DNA of 64,000 nt from Monosporascus cannonballus. Lineage: Eukaryota > Ascomycota > Sordariomycetes > Xylariales. How positions within the stretch are numbered: the stretch's first letter is position 1; each line of letters begins with the position of its first letter. The stretch covers positions 124,001 through 188,000 of the forward strand of contig QJNS01000700.1 of assembly GCA_004154925.1 (NCBI GenBank), read 5' to 3'. This document shows positions 11,199 through 24,343 of the stretch, one piece after another. The position numbers and the translations under genes were made by a program. The notes beneath the pieces are model-generated. The model did not search any database, was not told where the DNA came from, and saw only the letters and a list, made by a program, of their open reading frames with translations.

Positions 11199-14100
11199 AT
11201 GTTCGATTTGTTTAAATTAGTAATCGGAAAAAATAAGGTTTAAATTTAAAAGTTTCGGTAACTATAATTGCGATTATATAAATATAAAAACGTATATTAC
11301 GTCTTATAAGATAACGACAATACGCGTAGTCAATAATGACGAATCGATTTTAATATATTATTAATTAAAAAAGATATTTAGAAATTAAGTGTTTAGAAAA
11401 TTTCTTTTTATGTAAAATTTTTAATAAACCGATTTCGAAAAATTAAATATCAGAAAATACGTAAGTTTAATAATATGGTCTAATTATCTATATTCTAGAC
11501 CGGCGGCATAATATAAAAATATAACGTATTTTTTAAAAAAAAACCTTTACTTAATAAAACGGAATTTAAATTTTTAAAAATTAAATAATAATTATGGTTT
11601 ACTTAGGACTACGGATTAAGTGATTAAGATTAATTAAAATTATTTACTAAACTCTAACTTATTAGAATAGTAAAAATAAAATTAGGTTATTAACGATACA
11701 TTTATATAAATTTAAAATTAAAAAAAATTATAATATCGTCGATACAATTAACGACAAAGATTAAATTATTGTCGCAAATAGCAAAAGTCAAATTATAAAA
11801 TTTATAATTTCTGTTATAATCTGAAAAAATTAAAAAAGCATTGAAATTTGATAATATAATTAAAGAAATAAAACCGCTTTATTTAATAACATATTCTGAA
11901 ATATTACCGCCTTAATAGGTTAATATTTTATATAGTTCTTATTTAAAAATATCCCTTAGAATTTGCTAATACTAATTAATAAAGTTATTTTGACGTTAAA
12001 GTTAATAATAAAAATATTTATCACAAAATTAAAAACGATTAAATTCGATATTTATCGTTCGTAATATACTAGTTAAAGAAAAAGGGCTTATTTAGATTTA
12101 AAAAAAGGCGATATTATCGTTACAATTAAAAAAAACTTAAAAAATATAAACGAAAATATTAAAAGTTTGTAATTTTCTTATCTTTACGCATTTTAATAAT
12201 AATATTAAATTATCAAATTATATTAGCTTTAAATATTTTTTTCATTAAAACATTTTTTAAAGTTTAATTAATTTGTTAAAAGCTCATTAAAGTTATTAAA
12301 AATTGCAACATAATGAAAATTATTACTGGTCCCGGAATTGCTTATTATCTAAAAAGATTAAAGTCCTATCTCGAATATTAATAAACGCTACCGATTATTT
12401 AGAACGAAATACGAAAACAAAGTTAATAATAAATTATTTTCTAAATATTTTACCGGTTTCTTAACGCTTATTATCGATTACAACCGAGGTTAAGTACGAA
12501 GAATCCTGGGAATTATTATTAAAACGCGTAGAAAATAATACATTTAGCTTATTTAAATTCTTATTTCGAAAATTCTTTTAATAACTTATTTATGAAATTC
12601 GAAAATCTATTTATAACGCCATATAATATTATAAGAATATTAACTAAAAATTGAACTTGTAATAAAGTGGAATTATTTAAATATAAAAGATTAATATAAT
12701 TATTAAATATAATTCGATTTAATTTTAGGCAATGAAGTAAAGTACTATAATAAGAACTTAAATTCTTTCCATAAAATTGATCTAAATTTAAACTTATTCT
12801 ATTGGCAAAACGTAATTAAGTATCGGAAATTATTAATATCTTATAGAAATTAAAGATTACTTAAGTACAACAAAGTTAAAACTTTAACGTTTAAAAAATT
12901 ATAAAATTATAGAATTATTCGCGTGTTGCAATATTACTTATCTTTAAGCCAGGAATCGACTTAAGCATAATATAATAGTATTGATTTATCGATAAATATA
13001 TTAAATTTTTAACCAGATAATTTTAGCAAAATAAAATCTTATCGTAAATATGGTAATTATTAAGGTAATTATCGAAATCGAAAAAAAGTATTTAGTAATT
13101 TTCAAAAAACTATTATATTAATTTTGCAATAAATAGAAAAAGGTAATATATACGTGTAAATTCTTGTTAAATATAAAAGGATTCGTTCAATTTTGTTTAA
13201 AAATAATCAATATACGACGTTCTTTAAATTTAAATTAATCAGTTGCGTTTAACTATAATATAATTTCCGATAATATTTCAAATTTAAACGAGTAATAGAA
13301 AGGTTTTTAAAAACTTTTCTTAAAATAAATATATTTTACTTAAACTTTTGAATTATTTTAAAAATAAGATAAAATATTATAATTATTAATAGAAAATCTT
13401 TAAAAATGAAGGAAATCAGAACTTAATACCAACTAGGATTTTACTCGTCTTAATGCTCCGAACGAACTTTATTTTACAATAATCTTACAATTTAATTAAT
13501 TAAAACTTATTACTAATTAACATCGCGTTATCAAAGCTAACATATTTTGTTTTAAAATAAAATATAATATACTATTTTGTACAAAATATGTTTGATTAAT
13601 TGATTTTAAAATAACCTTTTTGAAATTAAAGTAACTAATACTTTAAGAAAATATATATCTTAAAAATCAATAAAAATAATTAATTAATTATATTTACCAT
13701 TGATATATTAATTAAAAGATCTAGTAAAAAAACAAAGAAAAATGCAAATTAATAATAAAATTTACAATTATTAATAATAAATTTATATAAAATAAACATT
13801 TACTTCTTAATAATAAAATAAAAAATATAAATAGACGTTAATTTTATTGACGATAAAATAATAAACAAATAATTAATAAAAGATTAAAAACACAAAGTTT
13901 ACTAAATTACGAAAAAGAAATATAAGATTCTTTAGTCGAAATTAATTAAAATTTACACAGATTTTATTAAGGCTTTTTGATAAGTTCTATAGCCGCAGAA
14001 TTTCTGAAAACATTGAATCCTAAAAATAAAAAGATAATTAAAATAAAAGAAGCAAATATCCGTAAATTTAAACTTACTAAACTGTAATAGATTTTTAAGA

Positions 14101-14690
14101 TTCTATTTATAAATATTAAATATAAATCGAATAAAATAAAAAAGCTAATACTTTATTCGTATAATAATATTATCTAATCAAAAATATCTTTTTGTTATTT
14201 AAATTAATTATTAAAGGTAATCTTAAAAGAAGAAAAAACCTCATTAATAATATTATAAATATTGCAACCGAATCAAATATTATAAATCTGTCGCATATCA
14301 AAACGTATAAGTTAGTAATATAACAAAATACGAGTTTTCTTGGTAGAATTTAATTTTCTAAAAACAACCAAATTCGAAAATGTAATCAAAATTCCCATTT
14401 AGTTAATTAACTAATTACTTACTATTTTGCATTTTCATATCAACGATAACTACGTAATATAGGTATTAATATTAGGATTTAATTTTATAGCGAAATGAAA
14501 AATAATATTAAATATAGATTTAAATATAATAAAAACAATTTTAAAGTTTGGCACGATAAATATTATTATTTTCATAATACCGATAAGACGAATTAACTAT
14601 AATATCTGCGCAAACGATTAATTTAAAAAAAAATGCAACCGGTAAATCTCTAAATCGTTTTAATAGCATATATAAGCATAATAACGAAAA
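11199..14690 (+). mobile_element. Ty1/Copia internal region, RIP-degraded (copy C2)
   Basis: Plus-strand relic following the LTR at 10890. Around 13437-13490 the frame reads GFTRLNAPNELYF, matching the Copia reverse transcriptase stretch that precedes the catalytic YVDD. Near 13834-13857 VNFIDDKI occupies the place of the YVDD block. The homologous block in copy C3 is near 28965 (NLFRLNVSNVFYF). Sequence around 14590-14650 again matches copy C3 near 30095-30155. After about 14690 the sequence changes to the Gypsy relic described next. Every frame is closed by stops. Confidence 0.7.
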
Positions 14691-14699
14691 AACAAATAA

Positions 14700-16857
14700 A
14701 CTCGTTATAAGTCTTAATATATTCTTGGTTAAGAAAACGTCCTTTAATTAGAATTATAACAGTATTTAAAAAGCTACAAAATATAAATTAAACCTTAATA
14801 ATTAAAAAGTATAAAATAATTTGAAAAAAAGATTAATATATATGTTATACAAAATCTTCTAGGAAAAAAATATAATAATGTTAAGAAAAAAGGAACCATT
14901 TAATTCTATATTGTGTATAAATCTAAATAGAAAAAAATAGTTCCTATCGATAATATACTATTCGATAAATCGGTATCTTTTACAAACACCGATTAAAGAA
15001 TTGAAAAATATAAAGAAACTATGCAAACGATCAAAAAGCAAAAAGATATCCCAAATAAACATGGTATACTATTAATAGCCTTATTTCCCACGTTTACTTG
15101 AATATTTCGAAAAATCTAATTAATTAAAAAAAGCTGGCGCCTTATTTAATCAAATCTAGAATAGATTTTCTTATATAAAAAGAGGTTTTTAAAAAAAACA
15201 TTATTCCGAAAAAACCACCTGAAAATAAATATAATGAAAATATAAGCAAATTAAAAATATTATCGCCTGGTTTTATGAAATCGAAATTATTTTTCATGAA
15301 GCATACTAAATTAAACACCGTGTAATATTAATTAATATAAATATATTAATCAATATAATAGAAGTGCGTATATAAAAAACGTTTGAATAATTATATATTA
15401 AGTGTCGAAGTATTCAATAATTTATAAAATATAAATTTGAGATTAATTAATTTTATAATGAAATTAAATATCGTTATTTTGCGGCATATATTTATGCTGA
15501 AAAATTGCGATGAACTCCTCATTAATTTTGCTATATATTTTTTGATTTCTTATAAGGAAACTTTTTAAATATAATACTGCTCGTAATATCGTTAATTTTA
15601 CTGTATAATATTATTATGCTTATAAAGTTTATTAATTTCATAACTTATTTCTATCGGATAATCTAAAAGGCTTTTTATAATTTATTACCCGAAATCGTAC
15701 AGCTATTCGTAATTAACGTTATTAATAAAAAATTAATAACGTAATATAATAATAATAAATTTTTTCGAAATTCGGATTTTCGTTTTCAAATATATTATTA
15801 ATGTATATAAAATCCTTTTTAACTACGAATTCGCCGATATTATAATTAATATACAAGAATTCGAATAATATTATAAATCTGTAATTATAATCGAAATTTT
15901 TTATAATACGAATGGTCGTCGACCTAATGCAGTTAAAATAATAAAGATTTTGAAAATTCGTTTTTGTAAAAACGTATCGAAAATTAACGCCTTTTTAAAA
16001 ATTACCGTTTATTATCGGATATTTATTATATATTATATTATTAAAGCAAAACCTTTCGTTTATTTATTTTGTAAAAGTAATGTTTTTTTAATGGTCTTGA
16101 TTAGGAATATATTATAAAAACAGTTAAAAAATGCCTACGAAGGTTTCCACTCTAATTATTATTAATTATAATCCCGATATCAAAAAATCATTATAAGGAC
16201 CGATTTTTACCAACGAAATTTTAAAAATATATTAGGCCAAGTAATTAATAACGTAAAATATCCGGCGTATTATAAAACTAGTACTTGAAAAAAGCCGAAT
16301 TGAATTACGATATTACTAAGCTAAAATATTAAATTATTTTTAAAACTTTAAGTTAATTCTGGAATTATATTTACAATATTCGCTTTATATTAGAAATTAA
16401 CGTTACGGTGCTAAATAAATAAATTAATAATTTTATAAATTTATTACTCGGTATAGTATTAATTCGATACATCGCGTAAATTAAGTTTTTAAACTTCGAA
16501 ATTAAATATATTCTTAATAAGAAAAATACGGTTATTAATAAATTATCGAATAAACTATTCGGAGCTTTCAACGAATTAATCGATTAATAAAAGAAAAAAG
16601 GCGATAATTTTATTAATATCTAGTTAAACGTTATTAGATTAAATCTTATAACCGCAATAACCGAAATAAAAAAAAGAAAAAAATCTTTTATTAGGACTTA
16701 GTTTAAACCGTTGCAAAAATACGTTAGATCTTTTACTATATTAAAACTCCTTAATCGATTAACGGATATAACGATAAAAAACGAGCCACCTTTAAAATCG
16801 AAACCTTAAAATACTTTATCTAAAATAGTATTCTACGGCGTAAAACAGAAAAGTAAT
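14700..16857 (+). mobile_element. Ty3/Gypsy pol relic (family G2, plus copy), RIP-degraded
   Basis: Plus-strand translation from about 15500 reads NCDELLINFAIYFLIS, matching NCDEFSADFAIYFLVS in the open frame on the minus strand at 36544-36948. Farther on, RIFVFKYINNVYKIL and AFLKITVYYRIFI (about 15770-16050) match the segment downstream of the Gypsy reverse transcriptase active site, where family members have a YYRIFI motif. The order N- to C-terminal is correct. Stops interrupt all frames. The element is cut at 16858 by a Tc1-type insertion and may continue after 18366. Boundaries of this relic are approximate because no LTR was found. Confidence 0.6.
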
Positions 16858-18366
16858 ATAGCAGGCGCTAGTCAAAATAAATAGCGCACTTACACCAACT
16901 AGCCTCCAAATACACCTAAATCATGATGATTTCAAGCCTTCGTAATTCAACAATATTAATAATGATCATATAATCTTTTTGCATTATTATAAAAAACGAT
17001 ATATCGCGATTACGGTAAATTTTTTCCCATCCTGATTCTTTAATTTCTCCTTCGTTTTTAAGTGCTGATAAATACCGCTAATAGTACGGCTAAAGCCAAG
17101 CTTAAGGGGGCCAAAAAGCTTAATTATACCCTTAATATTGGCGTTTCAAATCGCTAACTTTTTAGGATATTCGACGTTTCCGAGATTATAGGGAGGTATT
17201 AAATAAAAGAAGATGCTCCTGATATATTGCCTTAAATCGAAAAAAAAGAAAGGAAACGTAAATTCGACGAAATACAAACCGAACTTATTGATTATTTTTA
17301 TCATTATATATCTGACTTTTGGAATAATTACCGGCTAGGATGGTAGGTTTTTGCAAAAAAGGCCGGAGCGAATTTTTAGTATTTTATAAGTACTTTCAAA
17401 AAGGCCCTTAAGCCGTTAAAGATTTATATTCGTTTCGAAACGAAAAAACCTAGGCTTAATGATTCCACCAAAAATTACCAGGTGGAACGAACCCAGCGAG
17501 AGTTAACCGGTGGTTATTAGGAGGACCCAAACTTTTTCGTAAGGTTCGTTTCCGAAAATAAAATACATTTCGGCTTTAAAAAAGAAAATAAGGATAACGT
17601 CAAAAGAAAGACTAAAGATTATAATACCTAGTGGATCGTCGCTAAATCTAACGTTATTATGGATCGGGGGCAATACCGGCAGAAATAACGCCTTTAACAA
17701 ATATTTTATTACGATCCTCCCTTTAAATACTACGAACAGAAAACTTGTTACGTTATAAGATTAATAACTGCGGATAGCTGGCGATTACCCTTTTTTTAGT
17801 ACGAAATTAAAGATTTCCGTGGGAAAATAACTTTTTTGAAATATATCGAGATTATAAATCGGGCGATAACTTTTATAAAGCTTTACTTCGGCCGTAAAAA
17901 CCTGATTATATGGTAAGATAACGATATAAGCCATATATCTAAAACTATTAAGCAATAGCTTCAAAACAAAGGTTATATCGCCATCTAAAACGTTTACGAT
18001 AACCCCGAAACGAACTTGATCGAAAATACTATTAAGAAAGTCAAATCCCATATTACGAATAACCCTTATATCAATACGCGGCAGCTTATAAAACTAACTA
18101 AAAAGGGTTAGGATATAATAAATAAAGGGTAGCAAAAGGCTATGTTTAAATCCATGGTATAACGATAGAAGGATATAATTCTTGGCGGAGGACAACATAT
18201 GGCCCATTAAATCAACGCCTGAATTTATCATATAAAGTATTTTTAAAGGTTTTATCTTAATCGTGTTTTAAGTAACCCTTGTTATCTTTTAAGCTATATG
18301 CAAATTGCATGGAATTTTGAAAAGTGGAGCGGTTGGGTGCGCTATTTATTTTAACTAGCGCCGGTA
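16858..18366 (+). mobile_element. Tc1/mariner-type transposon relic (TcB) with TIRs
   Basis: Inverted ends GGCGCTAGTCAAAATAAATA (left, 16863) and its near-complement at the right (GGCGCTAGTTAAAATAAATA when reversed; one C/T difference), with TA nearby on both sides; exact outer base uncertain by 2-3 bp. About 1.5 kb. The plus-strand interior from about 17480 reads NYQVERTQRELTGGY, later LIIWDNDISHISKTIKQ after dropping one stop, then NPETNLIENTIKKVK. These correspond to the second and third catalytic blocks of a Tc1-type DDE transposase. The family differs from TcA and TcC by TIR sequence. Stops throughout. Confidence 0.7.
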
Positions 18367-21300
18367 TAGTAATCGTAAAATTATCGATAACGAATAAAAA
18401 TGCCTAATAATAATTAAATACTGCTACGAAACTTACTGCCATAAAAAACGGAATATAACTTACAGACGTATAATTGCTTTATATTATTAACACGATATAT
18501 ATAAGCATAGACGGACAATAATCGTTATTTATATTTTATACTAAAAAACTGGGAATCGACATTTCGAAAAAAGATATAATTTTTAAACCCTTTAAATATC
18601 GCAGTGATTTAAGTTGTTAATGTTTAATTTGTACTAAATAACGACAAATATAAAGCAGTTATTAAAACCCGATATAAATTATCTGGATATTTCAAATCTA
18701 CAGCTTTACGTATAATTACGTTTATAATAATCAAGAAATTCGTAAATAAATATATTTTTTATCAATACTGAATTTCGGTTAAAATTAAAATCGATAAAAG
18801 ATTTAAAAATAAAAAGATATAAGCGAAATTTACGAAATGCTCAAAATTGAACGAAAAATTCAAGTTACGTACCTTATTTAACGGCAAGAGTTAATTGAAA
18901 AACATATATTATAATCGTTAAAAAAAGAACAAAAATAATTAACGACATAGATAAAAAATAAAATACATTTTTGTGTAAAATAATATTCGGGAATAAAACT
19001 ATTATAAAAAATTACCGTTTTAACTTTTATAAGTTAGTATACTAACAAAAAGCGTTTTTAGTAATTAAAACTATAATACCGACATAGAGAATTATAATAT
19101 AAAATTCTAATATACTTGAAAGAATTATATATATAATAAATTAAATTATTAAACCGTAGGAGCGACGATATTATTAACGTAATAAAGGTATTTATTATAT
19201 AACGCCGTAAAATTATTTAATTTAATTTAATTAGAACCAATAGAACAAATTAAAAATCCAGCATTTAAATTTAATAGCTTAATATTGTTTTACAATAAAC
19301 TCTATTATGTTAATATATTTTAATAAATAAGACTGAAATATCGATAAATAAAACAGTATTTAATTAATAATTGCAATAATTCAAATATTTCTCGGTTAAC
19401 GGAAATTAATAAAATATTATTACGGCATTCATTTATATTAATAAATTAATACAATAAATTAAAAACAAAATAGAGTTATTAAACGTTAAGTCATTGGCAA
19501 AAAATAATTAAATAGAATTATTATATAATAAATCCGATCCGTTACATATTACTAGATGCAAAACGTTAAACGGTATAAATATCGAACCGCTGGAAAATGA
19601 ATAATATAATACAATAAAACCAGTTAAAACAAATATTAAATTTGAAATATCAAATAAATAATTCAAAACTTATGTAATAATAAATAACGATAATATATAA
19701 TATTAATTATTCGGATGAAACATTGCCATTTCGATTATTTGTAAAACATTAATATATAAATAAATATAACTTAAATTATCTTTTTATTTAATTTTTAAAA
19801 TCGTTAAAATACTAAAATACTAAAATACTTCAATTGTTTAAAATATTACAAACTTTAATTAAATAACGGAAATCGATAAATATTTCTTAGTTAAACGTTA
19901 AAAAAGATTTTATCGAATTCGTAAAAAGGTTTATAATTTAATTTATATTTCTTTTATAAACATCGCTCTTAAATCTTTAAATTCATTTTTTTTAAATAAA
20001 TAATTATATTTATCGATCGATTCGACATAATTATTATAGGCAATCTTCGCAAAACCAAATAACGATATATATTCGAAAAATAAAAATATTTTATAATTTT
20101 AGAGAAATTCTAAAAGCATAATAATGATTTTTACAAAGTTCGCAAGAAATAAAATTAAGTATTTAAAATTTTAAATAAATAACTTATTAACTTACCGAAT
20201 TTTCTTAATAAAATATGCCATAAATTGGCTTAAAAATTTAACGCGAGTGCCCTCGATAAATACGTCTTTTATTCCGAGTTTGATATTAAAAGAAAACATT
20301 ATAATAATCGACGACTAGGTCGTTAATTATTTCTCAAATATTATTATTAGTAATTCGCCATTTTAAAAACTAATTTATAACGGAACGAGAAATAAAGAAA
20401 ATAAATATTATCCTAAATATTTATTATTAATCAATATGTAATGAGTTATGATAAAAATATAAATTATTTCGAAAAGTCTAAAAATAATATAAATAATAAC
20501 CGTATTATTTTTTCAAATATCGATTATATGTTAAAATATAAAAAAAGATATTAATAAATATCCGATTTGTTAACGTTAAGAAATAAATTAAAAAATTGGT
20601 TAATAATTTGTAAATCGAGAAATATTAATAAAACTAAAACTAAACCTTTTGTAAAATTAATACTAAATATTAACGTTATTAATCGCTAATTCTCAAAGTA
20701 TTAATCGATAATATAAAAAGGTTATTAAATTATTTTTAATAAATTAATACACTTTTTATTAAGAAACAATGAAGTTTAGAAAAAGGATTTATTTATAACT
20801 AGAATTACGGAAGAAGATTATTACTTTTAATAATATTAAATAATTAATATTTTTTAAAGAAGAAATAATTTAGATATAACAGCTTAACAGTATATAAGAT
20901 TTTAATCTTTATAAATATCGGATAAATTAAACAATATGTTTTTATTTTGTTAAAATTAAAAAAACCAAAAACCGGTTTATCGTACGAATAAAAGATTTAA
21001 CGAATATAAGATATTTTAAAATTTCGAAAACGTAAAGACGATATTTTCGAAAACGATTAAGGCCTTAAAATTTCTAATTATATATAATCTAATTATTTCT
21101 AATAATATTGGAAATATTATCTTTCACTAATAAATAATTTATTTGCTGAATTAATTTGTTAAACCTCGTATTAATACTAAAACTCTAATGTTTAAAAACT
21201 TCTAATAGTTTATAAATACTTTTAATAAATTAATTAAATGGATTAAAATAAAGAAAAGATATGTACAAATATAAATATCGATATATGTTAATAAACAATA

Positions 21301-23138
21301 AATATTTTTAATAAAGAAATACTAAAATATAAAAATTAAAACGTAGAAGAATATAAAAAAAACAACACTTATAAATAAACTAATTAAAAACTATAACAAC
21401 GTATAATATTACTCTTAATAATATCAAATCAAAGTTTCCAAATTTTTTGGTATATAAAATCCTTTTTTGTAAAAACGATTAAAAATAATAAATATATTAT
21501 TAATTAATTATTATTATGTTTTATTATCGTAATTAAACGTTTTTTAACACTTATACTAATTTTGTAATTCATTAACTATATCCTATATCTACATATCTAC
21601 ATTACGATTCCTTATTTAGTATATACTCAGATCTTATTGCGTACGTTGTAATATTAACGTCGTCGAAAGAATAATTCAAAAACCTAGCTTATTATAATTT
21701 AAACTCAAACCTTAAAAAATAAATTAATTGGAATTTAGTAAAATTAAATATAGTTACAAATATTAAAGTTTAAAAATATATTAAACAAATTATACGACAA
21801 CACTTTATTTTATGTTTTTATATTTCGTTTTGGTTGAAATATCAATTTCAATCGATTAATATTTATTACTCTATATAATTAAAAAAGGAATCGCCCTGCA
21901 AATTATTTTAAAACATTATCAAACTTCGAAAATAATTCGGATTTATATCATAATACCGTAATTATATTAGTTTAAAAACTATTATGTTTATTATCAACGA
22001 AATTTATCTTCGATCAAATAATATCATTTTCTTAATATATGTATTTTCGTACGAGACGATAAAAAATAAATTAATATATATTTTCCAAACCGATCGTTAT
22101 ATTATTTGAAAATGCTATACGTAATTAAATAAAAACTTAAAGATTGTTATCCGTAATTCGAATTTTAATTAGATTTAAACAATAATTCACGATATTATTC
22201 GTAATATTAAAATTACGAAATATAAGCATGAAACTAACTTTTTATATATCCGATCAAAACATACCTTTATAATATTCGATATTACTTTTTTAAATACTCA
22301 AATTAAAAAATATTAAATTTTTATTAATAAAAATAAAAATGACCTAATTTCGATAATTTACTTACATATGTTAATAAAGTACAACCTTTAAATTTTATCG
22401 TAATCAAATATATAACATTTAAATAACTTATTGATTTTATATTATTCTTCGAGAACCTGGTTTATGAAGAATTAAAAAGCCGTTTTTAATTAAAAGAAAA
22501 CAATTAATTAAAAATATAGAAAACGAAATTAAAACGTACCTTGATTTATATAATAAAAATCAATTTAAAACGTACTTAAAGGATTCTGGCTTAGAAAACG
22601 TCCATTACCTATTTTTAAAGATTTGTCGCACTTTTTTACATTTTTTAATTAAAATATTCGTATATTTGGTTAATTCTATAACGTCCTTCAATTACTATAA
22701 AAATATATTATAATATTAAAGCAAAATATATATTTCGCCCGTGAATTAGCGATTAATTTATTTAAGCTATATTACCAGAAACCTACAAAACCCCGTTTTA
22801 ATAAATAGGAAATATATATCAAGCAGCCAAAAAACGACGAAACTGTATTTTGTTCCAAAATACCTAGATTGAAAAAAGTATAAGTCGTCGATCAGCAATC
22901 AATAATTAAAAAATAAAATACAAAGAAATAAAAAAACCCTTTTGTAGTGTAAGAAACTAATTAAAAACGAAATAGGAATTGTAAATTAAAAATATTAAAA
23001 AAAGTATTACGATGACAAAAGAATTAATCAATAAAAACATATATATATTATATTTATTATTGTATTAAATTATTATTATTTCTTACAACAAACCGAGAAC
23101 GTTTTTTATCGTTAAAAAAGACTTAATATAAAGCAAGA
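18367..23138. other. AT-rich RIP-degraded retroelement debris, unidentified
   Basis: Nearly 4.8 kb with no usable open frame. Its left edge may be the continuation of the Gypsy G2 element interrupted by TcB, and its right edge abuts a Copia LTR with the usual purine-rich block (23127-23138). I could not place any domain with confidence. A few less-mutated patches (for example 20230-20290 and 22540-22630) would be the best search seeds. Confidence 0.45.
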
Positions 23139-23440
23139 TATTACATTCATAATTAATTTCGGCTGTTTAAAAAGTTTAAATCATATATATATATTAAAAG
23201 GTTCTTTTTCGCCACAAGTTCAACTCTAATAATATAACCATTACGATTACTACTTATTATGTTTTTCAAACCTTAAATTATTAAGGTTTAACACCATTAA
23301 TAGAGTTTGATTAAGTTCTTTATTTCGGCAATCCCTTTCGGTATTAAGACAGAGCTTGTTTATCCGAACTAATTAGGACCAACTTTCCTTACTATAATTT
23401 ATTATAATTAAAATAAATATATTAAGTCGAACTTAAAAAT
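23139..23440 (+). repeat. Copia LTR, stray plus-strand copy
   Basis: Begins TATTACATTC and follows the LTR pattern through GGTTCTTTTTCGCC and the ACACCATTAAT block, ending around 23420-23440 where the alignment fades. It may be a solo LTR or the remains of an element truncated by later insertions. The 23440-24021 interval after it shows no recognisable coding content. Confidence 0.6.
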
Positions 23441-24021
23441 ATTAAAGTAGCTTATCTAACGAAAAGACTACGAAATACTAGCTTTATTTTATTGATAAGT
23501 CTTTGATATTCGTAGTATTAAACGAAAATCATAAAAGACTTATATCGATATAATTTAAAAAATATAAAAAGTATTATAACAATTATATAGATATATTTCT
23601 TTTAAAAAGATAAATATGAAGATACCAGAATATTTATTATACGAATTTAAGAAATGTTTATTCAGTAGAAAAAAATATTAAAATATCTCTTTTACTTATT
23701 TTTAAAAATAAATTTAAGTTTTTTAAAAAGTTTTAAAAATAACAAAAGATAAATTAAGCGCAATAATAGCTTAGCTAAAACCTTTATAATATTTGATTTA
23801 AAAAAGAAAATTCGTTATATTTTATATCAATTTTAAAAAGCCTAATTGGTTAATTAGTAAAATTCGTATATCGTTACTTTTAAAATAAAAAAATCTTAAA
23901 TTACTTAATAGTTATTTGTATACATACAAAATTAGACTTAGAAAATGCGTATCGTTAAATAGTATTAAAAAAGGGTAAATAAAAAAGCGTTTTTAGAACG
24001 AAGTATTGAAGTAGGGGAGAG

Positions 24022-24343
24022 TGTTACGTTTATAAGCAGCAGTCTTGGCTAATTAAAAAGTTAAGGTTTTGCATATATACTAAGGAATTCTTTTTCGCTA
24101 TGGGTTTAACCCTAAATAAAACTACGGATGCTATTACGACTACTACTTATTATGTTTTTTCACTGGTTCAATTATTCAGCTTTAATACTATTAATTTAAT
24201 TGATTTAGACTTTTTTTATTTTAATATCCTTTTTACGGATTATAATACAATATATTTATTCCCTTTAATTAAATTATCTTTTCGTGGCTTAATTTATTTG
24301 GCTGCCAGCAAATGGCAATAAATTCTAGTTAGCTGCCGAAATA
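24022..24343 (+). repeat. Copia LTR, 5' LTR of copy C3
   Basis: TGTTACG start intact, end GCCGAAATA, about 322 bp, preceded by TTGAAGTAGGGGAGAG. Similarity to C2 carries on past the LTR end. The open frame at 24100-24321 lies wholly inside this LTR and is not a gene. Confidence 0.75.
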